A stretch of DNA of 64,000 nucleotides from Inhella inkyongensis (GCF_005952805.1 NZ_CP040709.1:1240001-1304000); one strand, 5' to 3'. Counted from the stretch's first letter, positions 8,534 to 18,411 are shown. Translations and numbers: made by a program. Notes: generated from the letters alone by a model not told the origin.

Positions 8534-8740
8534 ATGGCCAAGAAGAACCCGACCGCGTCGCAAGGCGCCAGCGAAGCCCCAGCCACCCAGACCTACCGGG
8601 TGGGTGGCACGCCCATCCTGCTCGACGGCGAGCGCTACGAGAGCGGCGATGCCATCGAGCTCACCGAAGCCAAAGCCCGAGGCCTCGACGTTCGTCTGGA
8701 CGTGCGCCAGGCGCCCGCTGACACCGAGTCCCAGGAGTAA
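8534..8740 (+). CDS. Small head-module protein (68 aa)
   Basis: The ATG at 8534 is preceded by an AAGGAG ribosome-binding site. The acidic, alanine-rich protein begins MAKKNPTASQGAS; its centre (YRVGGTPILLDGERYESGDA) resembles small phage proteins found between capsid and decoration genes. Exact role unknown. Confidence 0.6.
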   Translation: MAKKNPTASQGASEAPATQTYRVGGTPILLDGERYESGDAIELTEAKARGLDVRLDVRQAPADTESQE

Positions 8741-8746
8741 GCCCCC

Positions 8747-9073
8747 ATGAAGACCGAAAAGATCCTGCTGACCACCACGGTGCTGGCCGTGGCCGCGCTG
8801 CCGAAGCTGCGCTTTGTGACCTTTGCCGGTGGCGTGCCCGCTGCCGGTGCCCGCACCCTGGGCGTGGCCGCCGTGAACGCCGACAACGGCGAGCAGACGC
8901 CGGTGAACACGCATGGCGAGCTGCTGGTGGAAGCCGGTGCCGCCATTGCGGTGGGCGCCGAGGTGGAAACCGACGCGAGCGGCCGCGCCATCACCAAGAC
9001 CACCGGGGTGGTGTGCGGTGTGGCCCGCGATGCGGCCACGGCGGCGGGCGAGTTCATCCGCATCCTGCGCTGA
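8747..9073 (+). CDS. DUF2190-like capsid decoration/stabilisation protein
   Basis: A 108-residue protein, glycine/alanine/valine-rich, with repeating short beta-strands (GARTLGVAAVNADNGEQTPV, VGAEVETDASGRAI). This matches the capsid-stabilising DUF2190 type found directly after major capsid genes in siphoviruses. It is six bases downstream of the preceding gene. The family match is by pattern, not by search. Confidence 0.65.
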   Translation: MKTEKILLTTTVLAVAALPKLRFVTFAGGVPAAGARTLGVAAVNADNGEQTPVNTHGELLVEAGAAIAVGAEVETDASGRAITKTTGVVCGVARDAATAAGEFIRILR

Positions 9074-9092
9074 GCTCGAACTGAACTGAGCC

Positions 9093-9596
9093 ATGGCCTA
9101 CGCCACCCTTGAGCACCTGCTCCACGCCGCCACCGGCGGCTGGGACGAGCTGGCGCAGCGCGGCTCGACCAGCGCGCTGGTCGACGGCGAACTGCTGCGC
9201 CTGACGGTGCAAGGGGGTGACCGTAGCGCCTATGGCCTGGCCGCCCAGGCCGACGCCGATGGTGCGGTGACGCGCATGACCGCCGCCCTGGAGCTGGCCA
9301 GCCGCCACGCCGACACGCACCTGTTCCCGCGCTATCGCACCGCCATGCCCCTGGCGCCTGCGCTGGTAGCGGGTTCCGACCTGCCCACCGTGGTGGCCAC
9401 CATCGCGCTCAAGCGCCTGTACGGCACCACCGTGCCTGAGGAAATCCGCAAGGGCGCCCAATGGGCCGAGGACTACCTGATGTCCCTGGCAAAGGGCCAG
9501 GTGAGCCTGGGCGAGGCCGATACCGAGGTGGCTCAGCCAGCCGGCCGCAGCGTGGCCCGCACCCCAGCAAAGGCTTTTGACTGGGACCGCTACTGA
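9093..9596 (+). CDS. DUF1320 head-tail connector protein (Mu gp36-like)
   Basis: A 167-residue protein starting MAYATLEHLLHAATGGWDEL. The layout matches DUF1320: an N-terminal short helix, an AAALELASRHADTHLF-type helix, then RLYGTTVPEEIRKGAQWAEDYL and a flexible C-terminus. Family members attach to the portal and form the neck. The stop overlaps the next start. It normally contacts the portal ring, yet no portal gene is visible in this window. Confidence 0.75.
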   Translation: MAYATLEHLLHAATGGWDELAQRGSTSALVDGELLRLTVQGGDRSAYGLAAQADADGAVTRMTAALELASRHADTHLFPRYRTAMPLAPALVAGSDLPTVVATIALKRLYGTTVPEEIRKGAQWAEDYLMSLAKGQVSLGEADTEVAQPAGRSVARTPAKAFDWDRY

Positions 9597-10042
9597 TGGC
9601 CAGCGTGGACTTCTGGGCGCTGGAAGCCGAGCTGCTGGAGCGCCTGCGCGCCAGCCTGAGCGGCACCCAACCGGGCCTGCACCTGCTGGGCGCGGCCGAC
9701 CTGGCCGGCGTGACCGAAGAGCGCCAGCTCAGCCCGGCCGTGCATGTGATCTACCAGGGCTATCAGGTGCTTGAGCAACGCGGCAAAGTCGCCCGCCTGC
9801 AGCAGACCTGGCTGGTGGTGGTGGCCACGCGCAATGTGCGTGCGCTCAAGGCCGGTGCTGAAGCCGGCGGCCGAGCTGGACTGTTGGCCGGCCAGGTGAT
9901 GCAGGCCCTGATGGGTTGGCAGCCTCCCAGCGCCGCCAAGCCGCTGGCCCTGAGCGCTGCGCCCGGTCCGCGCTTCCAGGCCGGCCATCAATACCTGCCG
10001 CTGGCCTTCAGCACCGAGTTGGTGCTCAAGGCGCCGACCTGA
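9596..10042 (+). CDS. Gp37-like (DUF1834) head-tail completion protein
   Basis: A 148-residue protein overlapping the DUF1320 gene by one base. The pattern of an N-terminal helix, a central beta-rich core (AVHVIYQGYQVLE, QQTWLVVVATRNV) and a LAGQVMQALMGW helix fits Mu gp37/tail-terminator-like proteins that cap the tail tube before head joining. It stands immediately before the tail tube gene, supporting that role. Confidence 0.6.
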   Translation: MASVDFWALEAELLERLRASLSGTQPGLHLLGAADLAGVTEERQLSPAVHVIYQGYQVLEQRGKVARLQQTWLVVVATRNVRALKAGAEAGGRAGLLAGQVMQALMGWQPPSAAKPLALSAAPGPRFQAGHQYLPLAFSTELVLKAPT

Positions 10043-10073
10043 ATCTTCCAACCGCCTACCTGAAAGGCTTCCC

Positions 10074-10814
10074 ATGCTGACCACCCGAATTTTTCGACCC
10101 ACCATGACCGCTGGCGTGGTCTATGCCCGCCTGCTTGGCAGCGCCGCACCGCTGCAGTCCATCGGCGGCATCGCCGAACTGATCTTGAATGTGGAAGAGG
10201 AGATCAAGAAGCAGAAGGACTTCAGCCGGGGTGGCGGTGGCAACCGTGCCCAGGTCAACCGGATCGACTCGGTGACCATGAGCGCCAAGTTGCAGGACTT
10301 AAACCCGGTGAACCTGGCGCGGGTGGTGTTTGGCAACACGGCCGCCGTGGTGAGTAGCACGGTGACGGGCGAAGCTGTCACCGGCTACAAGGGTGGCCTG
10401 ATCAAGCTGGCACACCTGAACCCCAGCGTCGTGGTGCTCAAGAAGGCGGCCGTGACGATTGCGGCGGCTGGCAACTACGAGGTGCGTCCCGAGGGTCTGT
10501 TCGTGCTGGACAGCGCGACTGGCATCACCGACGGCGACGCCCTAACGGTGGACTACGCTTTTGGCGGCTACGACGTGATCGAGGCCCTGACCGAAGCGGC
10601 ACCCACGCTGGAGATGTTGTTTGCCGGCGTGAACGAGGCCATGGAGGGTGCCGCCAACACGGTGGAGCTTCACCGCGTGAAGACGGGCGCACTCAAGAGC
10701 TGGGGCCTGATCAACGACGACTTTGCCGAACTGGACATCGAGGGCGAGGTGCTGCTGGACCCCACCAAGACGGGCGCGGGCACCAGCAAGTTCTTCAAGG
10801 TGCGAATGCAGTAA
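10074..10814 (+). CDS. Major tail tube protein
   Basis: A 246-residue protein preceded by GAAAGG eight bases before the ATG. Alternating beta segments, an internal KKQKDFSRGGGGNRAQVNRI loop and a C-terminal half rich in beta-strands fit siphovirus tail tube subunits of the B3-like group. The position between neck genes and tape measure also fits. No sheath gene precedes it, so the tail is expected to be non-contractile. Confidence 0.72.
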   Translation: MLTTRIFRPTMTAGVVYARLLGSAAPLQSIGGIAELILNVEEEIKKQKDFSRGGGGNRAQVNRIDSVTMSAKLQDLNPVNLARVVFGNTAAVVSSTVTGEAVTGYKGGLIKLAHLNPSVVVLKKAAVTIAAAGNYEVRPEGLFVLDSATGITDGDALTVDYAFGGYDVIEALTEAAPTLEMLFAGVNEAMEGAANTVELHRVKTGALKSWGLINDDFAELDIEGEVLLDPTKTGAGTSKFFKVRMQ

Positions 10815-10815
10815 C

Positions 10816-10980
10816 TCAGCGCCTTGCTGGCGGAGCGTGGGTGGCAATGGCCCAAAGCAATTGGGCTACCCACCCCGCCCACACCACTGCAGTCAGACCC
10901 AGCAGGGCCCAACCCAATGTGGCCGAGCCCTTGAAGCCGAGAAGGCTTAAACCCAACAAGACGAACAGCAGGCGAAACAT
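10816..10980 (-). CDS. Small antisense two-helix membrane protein in the tail module
   Basis: A minus-strand ORF of 54 codons lies exactly in the gap between tail tube and tape measure genes: start complement 10978-10980, stop complement 10816-10818, two bases after the tail tube stop. The protein begins MFRLLFVLLGLSLLGFKG and has two hydrophobic segments separated by a short polar turn, ending in a basic tail (PPARR). No strong ribosome-binding site is seen. The gap would otherwise be about 190 bases of non-coding DNA, and tail assembly chaperones are normally encoded here on the plus strand. It may be a moron-type gene or a chance frame. Confidence 0.45.
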   Translation of the reverse strand: MFRLLFVLLGLSLLGFKGSATLGWALLGLTAVVWAGWVAQLLWAIATHAPPARR

Positions 10981-11005
10981 GCCCGCATTGTGAGAGCAAA
11001 GCCCC

Positions 11006-14000
11006 ATGGCCAGCAACGTGAAGTTCGGCATCCAGATCGACGCCGATGTCCAAGGCAAAGAGTCGGTCGAGCAACTGACCGCACGCCTGGACGAGATGGC
11101 CAAGGTGCTGGAGGGCGAGCTCAAGCAGGAAGCCCAGGCCGCTGCGGCCAAACTGCGCGAGCTGGGGCAGCAGCAAGCGGCCATTGCGGGTGTTGAGCAG
11201 CTGAAGCGCGAGGTGCAGAGCGCCAGCGCTGCACTCAAGCAGGCCGAGAAAGAGGCCAGCGACTTCGCGCAGCAGATCGGCCAGGCCGGCCCGCCTACGG
11301 CCCAGGCCGCCGCCCATCTGCAACGCCTAGAGAGTGCTGCTGAGCAGGCTCGCGCCAGCCTGCAGGCACAGAGGACGGCCCAGGCCGGCGCCGTGGCCGA
11401 GCTGCAAAAGCACGGCATTGCGGCCAGCCAGACCCAAGCCGCTCAGGCGCGGCTGAACACCGAGCTGGCGGAGGCCCGGGCCCGCGCCGAAGCCTTGGCC
11501 CCGGCCTGGGCTGGCACCGCCCGCGCGGCGGGGGCAGCCGGCGAACAGATGCAGCGCACCCACCGCGCGGTGGGCGAGGGAGTGCAGAGCATCAGCACCC
11601 AGTTGCAGCGCGTTCAGAGCGCCTACCTGGCGCTCTCGGGCGGTGGAGTGCTGGGCGGCATGATCAAGGACGCGGTGCAGACGGCGGATGCCTTCAGTTC
11701 ATTGGGCGCTCGCATCAAGCTAGTCACCGGCGATGGCACGGCTTTTCAGCAGGCCATGGAAGGCGTGCAGCGGGTGGCCATGGCCACGCGCAGCGACCTG
11801 GAGGCCACCGGCACCCTGTTCACTAAGCTGGCCACCGCCGGCAAAGAGCTGGGCCTGAGCCAGAACCAGGCGCTGGCGCTGACGCAGACCATCAACCAGG
11901 CCATCCAGATCACCGGGGGCTCGGCCGATGCAGCCAAGGCGGCCATCACCCAGCTGACCCAGGGCCTGCAGAGCGGCACCCTGCGCGGCGATGAATTCAA
12001 CTCGGTGATGGAGCAGGCCCCGCGCCTGGCCCAGGCCCTGGCCGCCGGCTTGGGCGTGGGCACGGGCGAGCTGCGCGCCATGGCCGAACAGGGCCGCCTG
12101 ACCAGCTCGACCGTGATCGCGGCGCTGCGCGGCCAGTCAGAGGCCGTGGCGGCCGAGTTCGCCAAGCTGCCGCCCACGGTGAGCGGCGCGCTGCAGAACG
12201 TGAGCACCGCCTGGTCGGCATTCGTGGGCGACCTGAACCGGGGCACCGGCGCGACGCAAAAGCTGGCCGAGGGGCTCAAGTTCCTGGCCGACCACTTGAA
12301 CGAGATCGCCGGGGCGGCAATCACGCTGGGCCAAGGGGCGCTGGCGGTAGGGCTGCTGCGCCTGACCCAGGGCTTTTTGACCTGGGCCGGCAACGCCAGG
12401 CTGGCCACCGTGGCCACGGCCGGCCTAGTGGCCGAGACCACCAAGTTGGCGGGTGCGATGGCGGCTGCCGAGTCCGCCAAGGTGGGCGCCGTGCAAAAGG
12501 CCGGGCTGCTGGCCACGGCCTGGGGCGGCGTGGTCAATGCGGGTCGAGGTCTGCTGGGCCTCATTGGCGGTCCCCTTGGGCTGGTGGCTCTGACGGCCAC
12601 TTATGCCAAGGACCTCGGCGAGCTGGCAGCCAAGCTGGCGCTCAAGGCGCAAGGCCTGCGCAATCTGGAAGAGATTGAGGCGCGCCGCATGGCGCAGGAG
12701 CGTGAGGCGGCGGAAGCGGCCGAACGCGAAAAAGAGGCGCGAGACCGGCAGATCGAGGCTGACAAGGCGGCCGCCCTGGCCAAGTTCGGCTTGAGCAAGG
12801 CGGCACAGGGTCTGTTGCTGGACTTCGACGAGCTCATCAAGAAGGGCAAGACCACCGACGCTGCTCTGGGTGACATCGGCAAGAGCTTTGACCTGAGCAA
12901 GCACCTGGGCGTCCGCGACGCGGCAGGCGTTCTGGATCGGCTGCGAGTTCAGGGCCTGGCCAGCGCAGAGCAAGTGCAGGAGGCATGGGCGAAGGCATTG
13001 GCTGGGCAAAACTTGGCTGACTTTGAGCGAATGGCCAGGTCGGCTTTTGGTGGCGTGGAGCGAGGCGTAGCCCAGATGCAGCAGGCACTGGATGCAGGCC
13101 TGCGCGAAGCCATTCGACGGACGGGCTTGGACTTTGGGCAGATCAGCGGTGGCATGTCCAAAGCGGCAACGCTGGCTCTGGCTGATGTCGAAGCTATGGT
13201 TCGTGGGCTTGATCGCCTAAAGGCGCAAGGCGTCGATACCGGCTTGGCACTTTCCGCTGGCTTGTCGCGTGCCATTCAGACAGCAGACAGCGAAAGAGCT
13301 TTAGAAGCCGTTCGCCAGCGAATCGAGTCACTGCGTAAAGAGCTGGGGACTCAAGTCACCGATGGACTACTAGAGCAGGCCGCCAAGCAGGCTGAGAAGC
13401 TGAAGTCCAAGATGGACGAGGCTAAGCCAGGCATCAATAGTGTGACGGAGGCCATGAAGCTTCTTGGCGTGCGCAGCCAGGAAAGCTTGAGCAGCGCGGC
13501 CGACGAGGCGAAGCGGGCCTTTGAGTTCATCCGAGACTCAGGGACGGCCGCCCCGGTTGACGTGCAAGAAGCCTTTCGCGCCTATGCGGAGAAGGCCATT
13601 GCCGCCAATGCAGGCGTCGTAAGCGAAGCGCTGAAAGTCGAAGCGGCGATGTACCGCGTGAACCTGGCTGGGCGGCGCGCAGGCGATGGCATCGTTTCCG
13701 GCATGAACCGAGGCCGCGTGGCGGTTCTGCAGGCCAGCAACGCGATGGCCGAGGCCTTAAGTCGCGTCGGTGCGCTGACCGATGCCATGGGCAACGTGAC
13801 ACGCAATGCGGATGGCACTCGGCCGGGCGGAGCAAGCGGGATCACGCCGGGAAGCTGGGACGACTACGGGTACGACGAGAACAACCGCAACGCCGAGCAG
13901 CGCGCAAACCTGGCCAAACAAGGCGGTCCTGTTGACGCCTCTTACAACTTCGATGTGCGGTCGCGACTGGAGCGCGGCGAGAAGTTCACCGCCGACGAGA

Positions 14001-14326
14001 TCCCCGCACTGCTGAATGCCTACCGAGTCGCGGTCTCGAACCAGGCATTGGGCCAGCCCGGCTCGGTCACGTTGGAGGGTCGCCGAGATGACGCCGCCTG
14101 GGTGGAGGTGTTTCGGCGTGCACTTGAACAGGCGCAGAGCGGCGCTCTGGGCGGCCGCGTGGGAGGTCGCCAAGCCGGAGCCGAGCAGGGTCCCGTCTAT
14201 CAGACCGTGGTGAACCTGGGCAGCGGTCGCTCTTTCACGGTGAACACGTCGAGCCCGCAGGACCAGGACGCTCTAGCCAAGCTCCTTGAGCAACTCGCGG
14301 CGGACAAAGGTAGATCAGGCCCATGA
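11006..14326 (+). CDS. Tail tape measure protein
   Basis: A 1106-residue protein, the longest helical protein of the phage block, setting tail length and helping DNA passage. The N-terminal 170 residues are coiled-coil (LTARLDEMAKVLEGELKQEA and similar). The conserved tape measure domain follows (about 200-420) with GGMIKDAVQTADAFSSLG, LTQTINQAIQITGG and LRGDEFNSVMEQAPRLAQAL. A hydrophobic patch occurs around 510-535 (LLGLIGGPLGLVALT), then long charged helices. The C-terminus overlaps the next gene by four bases. By the usual proportionality of tape measure length to tail length the tail would be of moderate size. Confidence 0.88.
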   Translation: MASNVKFGIQIDADVQGKESVEQLTARLDEMAKVLEGELKQEAQAAAAKLRELGQQQAAIAGVEQLKREVQSASAALKQAEKEASDFAQQIGQAGPPTAQAAAHLQRLESAAEQARASLQAQRTAQAGAVAELQKHGIAASQTQAAQARLNTELAEARARAEALAPAWAGTARAAGAAGEQMQRTHRAVGEGVQSISTQLQRVQSAYLALSGGGVLGGMIKDAVQTADAFSSLGARIKLVTGDGTAFQQAMEGVQRVAMATRSDLEATGTLFTKLATAGKELGLSQNQALALTQTINQAIQITGGSADAAKAAITQLTQGLQSGTLRGDEFNSVMEQAPRLAQALAAGLGVGTGELRAMAEQGRLTSSTVIAALRGQSEAVAAEFAKLPPTVSGALQNVSTAWSAFVGDLNRGTGATQKLAEGLKFLADHLNEIAGAAITLGQGALAVGLLRLTQGFLTWAGNARLATVATAGLVAETTKLAGAMAAAESAKVGAVQKAGLLATAWGGVVNAGRGLLGLIGGPLGLVALTATYAKDLGELAAKLALKAQGLRNLEEIEARRMAQEREAAEAAEREKEARDRQIEADKAAALAKFGLSKAAQGLLLDFDELIKKGKTTDAALGDIGKSFDLSKHLGVRDAAGVLDRLRVQGLASAEQVQEAWAKALAGQNLADFERMARSAFGGVERGVAQMQQALDAGLREAIRRTGLDFGQISGGMSKAATLALADVEAMVRGLDRLKAQGVDTGLALSAGLSRAIQTADSERALEAVRQRIESLRKELGTQVTDGLLEQAAKQAEKLKSKMDEAKPGINSVTEAMKLLGVRSQESLSSAADEAKRAFEFIRDSGTAAPVDVQEAFRAYAEKAIAANAGVVSEALKVEAAMYRVNLAGRRAGDGIVSGMNRGRVAVLQASNAMAEALSRVGALTDAMGNVTRNADGTRPGGASGITPGSWDDYGYDENNRNAEQRANLAKQGGPVDASYNFDVRSRLERGEKFTADEIPALLNAYRVAVSNQALGQPGSVTLEGRRDDAAWVEVFRRALEQAQSGALGGRVGGRQAGAEQGPVYQTVVNLGSGRSFTVNTSSPQDQDALAKLLEQLAADKGRSGP

Positions 14327-14721
14327 CCATTACGTTGAGCGACGGCATCACCCTGGTGGACTTGCCGGCTGACCTGTACTGGGCCGATGAGCTGAGTTGG
14401 AGCGCGGTGACACAGACCGTGGAGCACTCGCTGACCGGCGCGCTGATCGTCCAGTTCGGAACGCGCCAGGCTGGCCGTCCCATCACCCTGCAACCGCCGG
14501 AAGAGGGCAAGTCGAGCTGGATCAGCCGCGCGGCGCTGCAGCAGTTGCAGGTCTGGGCCCAGTTGCCTGGCCAAGCCCTGACTCTGACCCTGCGCGGCCT
14601 GGCCCGCCAGGTGATCTGGCGCCATCAAGACGGTGCGCTGGAGCCCAGGCCCGTGCAGCACTTTGCCGACGTGGCGCCCGATGACGCCTACACCGCCACG
14701 CTGCGGTTCATGGAGATTTAA
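14323..14721 (+). CDS. Phage tail-tip protein (132 aa)
   Basis: Overlaps the tape measure stop (ATGA). The protein is beta-rich (MTITLSDGITLVDLPADLYW..., then SLTGALIVQFGTRQAGRPIT) with a C-terminal ATLRFMEI strand. Small beta-sandwich proteins at this place in siphoviruses are distal-tail or hub-associated components. Precise family not recognised. Confidence 0.6.
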   Translation: MTITLSDGITLVDLPADLYWADELSWSAVTQTVEHSLTGALIVQFGTRQAGRPITLQPPEEGKSSWISRAALQQLQVWAQLPGQALTLTLRGLARQVIWRHQDGALEPRPVQHFADVAPDDAYTATLRFMEI

Positions 14722-14724
14722 CGA

Positions 14725-17700
14725 ATGACCATCCAAGCCGGAGACATCAAGCTCGTCGCCTCGCAAGTCATGGACGACGTGCCCGAGGGCGGCGGAGCTC
14801 CGTCGCCCCATTTGATCCCGGACGCCGGCAGCAACGGGGTCTTTGCCGACATCTCCGAGTTGGACCGGGCAGGCGGCCGGGTCAACTTGCGCAAGCTCTT
14901 CGCGCATGTGCGAACGGCCAACACGGACGGCTACTTTGGGTGCCACCTGATCGTCGCGGAGCCCTTCAAAGATCCGCGTGTGTCCGCGACGCTGTTCACC
15001 ACGGGCGACGCTTTCGACCGGCGCGACGCAGCGGCCTCGCGCATGGAGTCCTACCTGGCCCGAGGTGCCACCTATAGCGGCTTCTTGTTTGGCGACCACA
15101 TCGCCGGCCAGATGAGCGTGACTTTGCTGCAGCGCCAGGAGGTGCCCGCGCCGACCGTCGGCTCGACCTTCGTGCTGACCAAGAACATCGGGGCGATCAA
15201 TGAGTTCTCGCAGTTCGTGCGGGTGACGGGCGTCACGGCCACCAAGCGGGCCTTTTCGTCGACCGAGACCGGTTCCTTGCAGCACTTCGAGCGGACGCAG
15301 GTTGTGCTCAGCCTTAGCGACCGCCTCGCCCAGGACTTCCCCGGGTTCGATGCCAAGCAGGTAGACAGCAACCTCAGTTACTCGGGCCGGACCAAAGTCA
15401 GCGAGACCATCGTGGCCGACGCTTCGCGCTATTACGGCTGCGTGCCCCTGGCCTCGCCCGTTGCCGTTGGCGACTTCTCGGCGCGGGCGCAAAGCATCTT
15501 TACCCAGCTCGTGCCCAGCACGCGCATTGAGGTGCCCATCGCCGACGCCCGGATGAACCAGCAACTCGCTTTGCCGGTGTCCTCGGGCAAGGCGGTCAGC
15601 CGCGCCGTGACCTCCATCTTCGCCGTCGGCAAGCCGCTCTACGTGGGCGGTGCGATCACCCCGGGCACGCTCACGGTTTCCCGCGCGGGGACGACTCTGG
15701 TCGACAAGGGCGGCCTGCTGGTCAATGGCTCGACCCAGGTCGGCCAAGTGGACTATGCAAACGGGGTGCTGACCCTGGCGACCTCGGTGTTTGGCGAGTC
15801 GGGCGGCACGCAGACGGTGGGCTACACCGTGGCGGCGATCCCCGCCCTGGTGAACCGAAGCTGGGCGGACCGCGTGACGCAGGCCAGCCAACGAATGAGC
15901 TACACCATCTCCCTGGACCCCGTGCCCGTGGCGGCGTCCTTGCGGGTCAGCTATCGGGCCTTGGGCCGCTGGTACGAGTTGGCCGACGACGGCTCGGGCG
16001 CACTGCGCGGCGTTGATAGCAGCTATGGCGCCGGCACGCTGAACCCCGCCACGGGCACCGTGGCCGTGACGCTGGGGGCTATGCCTGATGTGGGTACGGC
16101 CGTGGTCTACACCTGGGCTACGGCGAGCAAGGTGCGGCCCATCCCAGAGCCAACGGGCACGAGCGGCGGAGCGCCGGAGGTGCTGCCGCCCAGCACGCGA
16201 GTCAACAACGGCGCGGGCCTGACACTGGCCTTGCCGACGCCGCGCCCGATCAAGCCCGGCACGGTGTCCATCACCTGGAACGATGGCACGGCCCGTTCCG
16301 CGACCGACAACAGCGCACGCGGCCTGGTCGGCGCGGCGCGCGGCTACGTCGAGTACGCCTCGGGCAGGGTTTACTGGCAGCCCGTCATGCTGCCGCCCAA
16401 GGGGACGGTCCTGACGCTGAGCATCGGCGAGGTGAGCGCCGTGTCTCTGCCCTTTGTGGCGCTGACCGACGCCGGCGCCACGCGCACGCACACGCTTGGA
16501 CCCAACGTCGCCCCCAATTCGTTCAAGGCGATGGCCTTCTTCTCGTTCACGGTGAACGGGCAGCCGCCCTACAACAGCACGGGGACGAACGTCAGCGTGG
16601 GCCTCTACGACGACGGGGCCGGCGTAGTGATGATGCGCCACGGCGACACCGTGCGCGTGATGGGCAGCCTGGACTACAACACGGGCGCGCTCAGCCTCGT
16701 CAAGACGATGGCGGCGATGCCGGTCACGTACCGCCTCTACGCGGCCGGGCCGAACGGCGTGCTAGATGTGCAGACGGCCAGCAGCAACCAGGACGTGAGC
16801 TTTTCTGGCGAGCTGGCGCAAGTGGCGTACACCGTGGCGGGCGCGGAGACGCCCCAGACCGAGCAAATCACGGTCGACGCCCTAGAAATCAGAGTGCAGG
16901 TCGGGATGGGCCTGGGCTACCCCTCGGCCTACCTGCCGGGCCAGAGGACGGATCTAAGGGGCTTTGAGCTCGGGGGCAACCGGCACGACATCGTGGGCGA
17001 CTTGGTGCTGCGTAACGTCAACGCAGAAACGGGGATCGGTACGCAAGTCGGCACCTTTGACCCGCACCAGGGCCTGGCCCGGATCACGGAATGGGGGGCA
17101 GTGACCAACCCCACGGTCAGCGGTGTGGCCGCTGTGGTCGTGCCCTCCAGCCCGGCCTATGACGCCGAGGTGGCAACGGCGACCTTCCGCACGGCCGTCT
17201 CGCCCCTGGTGAGCGGAGGCTTCAACCTCGCGGGCAACTACATCGACGGCACGGCGTTCAGCGTGAGCGCCAACCCTGCGGGCGAAATCAGCACTGGTTC
17301 TGCCGCCACTCTGTCGCCTCTGGTCGACGGCTCGCGAGGCGTGTTCGCCAAGGTCGATTACGAGGCCGGTCTGGTCGAGGTGTACTGGGGCCGCCGCACC
17401 GAGCGCAACCCGGCCACGGACCCGTTCATCGTTGACGTCTCGCACATGGGCTTGCCGGGCGTGACCAAGATCGCCCTTGAAGCGGTGGCCGCCGACACGC
17501 TGCGATACAACGCCGTGGGCTACAGCTACCTGCCGCTCGACCCGGCCATCCTGGGCCTGAGCCCTGTTCGGCTGCCTGCCGACGGCCGTGTGCCCATCTT
17601 CCGCCAGGGTTCGTTCGCCGTGTTGGGGCACACCGGCACCGTGGGGCCGGCTACGCTGAGCAACGGACAGACGATCAATTGCGGCCGCACTCGACTGTCG

Positions 17701-18399
17701 CGCGTGCGCCTGATCGACGCGGCAGACCAAGTGATCGACACCGGCTACACCGCCGACCTGGACGCCGGCCTGGTGCAAATCGTCGACACGACCGGGTGGG
17801 CTCAGCCCGTTACGGTGGAGCACCGCATCGAGGACACGATGTTGGTCAGCGACGCCCAGATCAACGGACAAATCAGCTTCACCCGGCCCAGCACCCACGT
17901 CTACCCGGTCCCCGGCAGCTACATCTCCAGCGCGTTGGTCGCAGGCGACGTGCGGGCCCGCGCGCTGCCTTCGTTCGACCAAGTGACCTGGACCGGCGCC
18001 TGGGCGGACGCCCCGATCGGCGCGAACGCCACGGGCACATTCAACGAGACGCTGCACCCGATCACGGTGAACAACCTGGGCGCGCTGACCGAGCGTTGGG
18101 CCGTGCGGTTCGAGTCGTCGGGCACGTCCTTTACGGTGATGGGCGAGCACGTCGGCGTGATCGCCACGGGCTCGACGGGCGCGGACTGCGCGCCGCTCAA
18201 CCCGGCCACGGGCACCCCTTATTTCACGATCCCCGCCGCGGGCTGGGGCCTGGGCTGGTCGGCCGGCAACGTGCTCCGTTTCAACACCGTCGGCGCCGTG
18301 GTCCCGGTGTGGGTGGCCCGCACGATCTTGCAAGGGCCCGAAACCGTGGTCGAAGACGACTTCACCCTTTTGGTTCGCGGCGACGTGGACCGCCCCTAA
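14725..18399 (+). CDS. Large phage tail structural protein (1224 aa)
   Basis: A very long beta-rich protein four bases downstream of the previous tail gene. It is rich in G, T, V and A, with many predicted beta-strands and repeated immunoglobulin-like blocks (for example LTVSRAGTTLVDKGGLLVNG and later VTLGAMPDVGTAVVYTWATA). No enzymatic motif is visible. Position after tape measure and tail-tip genes suggests a tail-tip/central fibre or hub-extending protein as in B3/D3112-like phages. A long frame on the opposite strand here is a GC-driven shadow. Confidence 0.65.
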   Translation: MTIQAGDIKLVASQVMDDVPEGGGAPSPHLIPDAGSNGVFADISELDRAGGRVNLRKLFAHVRTANTDGYFGCHLIVAEPFKDPRVSATLFTTGDAFDRRDAAASRMESYLARGATYSGFLFGDHIAGQMSVTLLQRQEVPAPTVGSTFVLTKNIGAINEFSQFVRVTGVTATKRAFSSTETGSLQHFERTQVVLSLSDRLAQDFPGFDAKQVDSNLSYSGRTKVSETIVADASRYYGCVPLASPVAVGDFSARAQSIFTQLVPSTRIEVPIADARMNQQLALPVSSGKAVSRAVTSIFAVGKPLYVGGAITPGTLTVSRAGTTLVDKGGLLVNGSTQVGQVDYANGVLTLATSVFGESGGTQTVGYTVAAIPALVNRSWADRVTQASQRMSYTISLDPVPVAASLRVSYRALGRWYELADDGSGALRGVDSSYGAGTLNPATGTVAVTLGAMPDVGTAVVYTWATASKVRPIPEPTGTSGGAPEVLPPSTRVNNGAGLTLALPTPRPIKPGTVSITWNDGTARSATDNSARGLVGAARGYVEYASGRVYWQPVMLPPKGTVLTLSIGEVSAVSLPFVALTDAGATRTHTLGPNVAPNSFKAMAFFSFTVNGQPPYNSTGTNVSVGLYDDGAGVVMMRHGDTVRVMGSLDYNTGALSLVKTMAAMPVTYRLYAAGPNGVLDVQTASSNQDVSFSGELAQVAYTVAGAETPQTEQITVDALEIRVQVGMGLGYPSAYLPGQRTDLRGFELGGNRHDIVGDLVLRNVNAETGIGTQVGTFDPHQGLARITEWGAVTNPTVSGVAAVVVPSSPAYDAEVATATFRTAVSPLVSGGFNLAGNYIDGTAFSVSANPAGEISTGSAATLSPLVDGSRGVFAKVDYEAGLVEVYWGRRTERNPATDPFIVDVSHMGLPGVTKIALEAVAADTLRYNAVGYSYLPLDPAILGLSPVRLPADGRVPIFRQGSFAVLGHTGTVGPATLSNGQTINCGRTRLSRVRLIDAADQVIDTGYTADLDAGLVQIVDTTGWAQPVTVEHRIEDTMLVSDAQINGQISFTRPSTHVYPVPGSYISSALVAGDVRARALPSFDQVTWTGAWADAPIGANATGTFNETLHPITVNNLGALTERWAVRFESSGTSFTVMGEHVGVIATGSTGADCAPLNPATGTPYFTIPAAGWGLGWSAGNVLRFNTVGAVVPVWVARTILQGPETVVEDDFTLLVRGDVDRP

Positions 18400-18411
18400 G
18401 GAAGCTCCCTC

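Noticed and set aside
14200..16641. Long minus-strand open frame (813 codons) opposite the large tail gene
   Set aside because: It has Gly/His/Arg/Gln-rich composition typical of antisense frames in high-GC genes, no family pattern, and covers several well-supported plus-strand genes.
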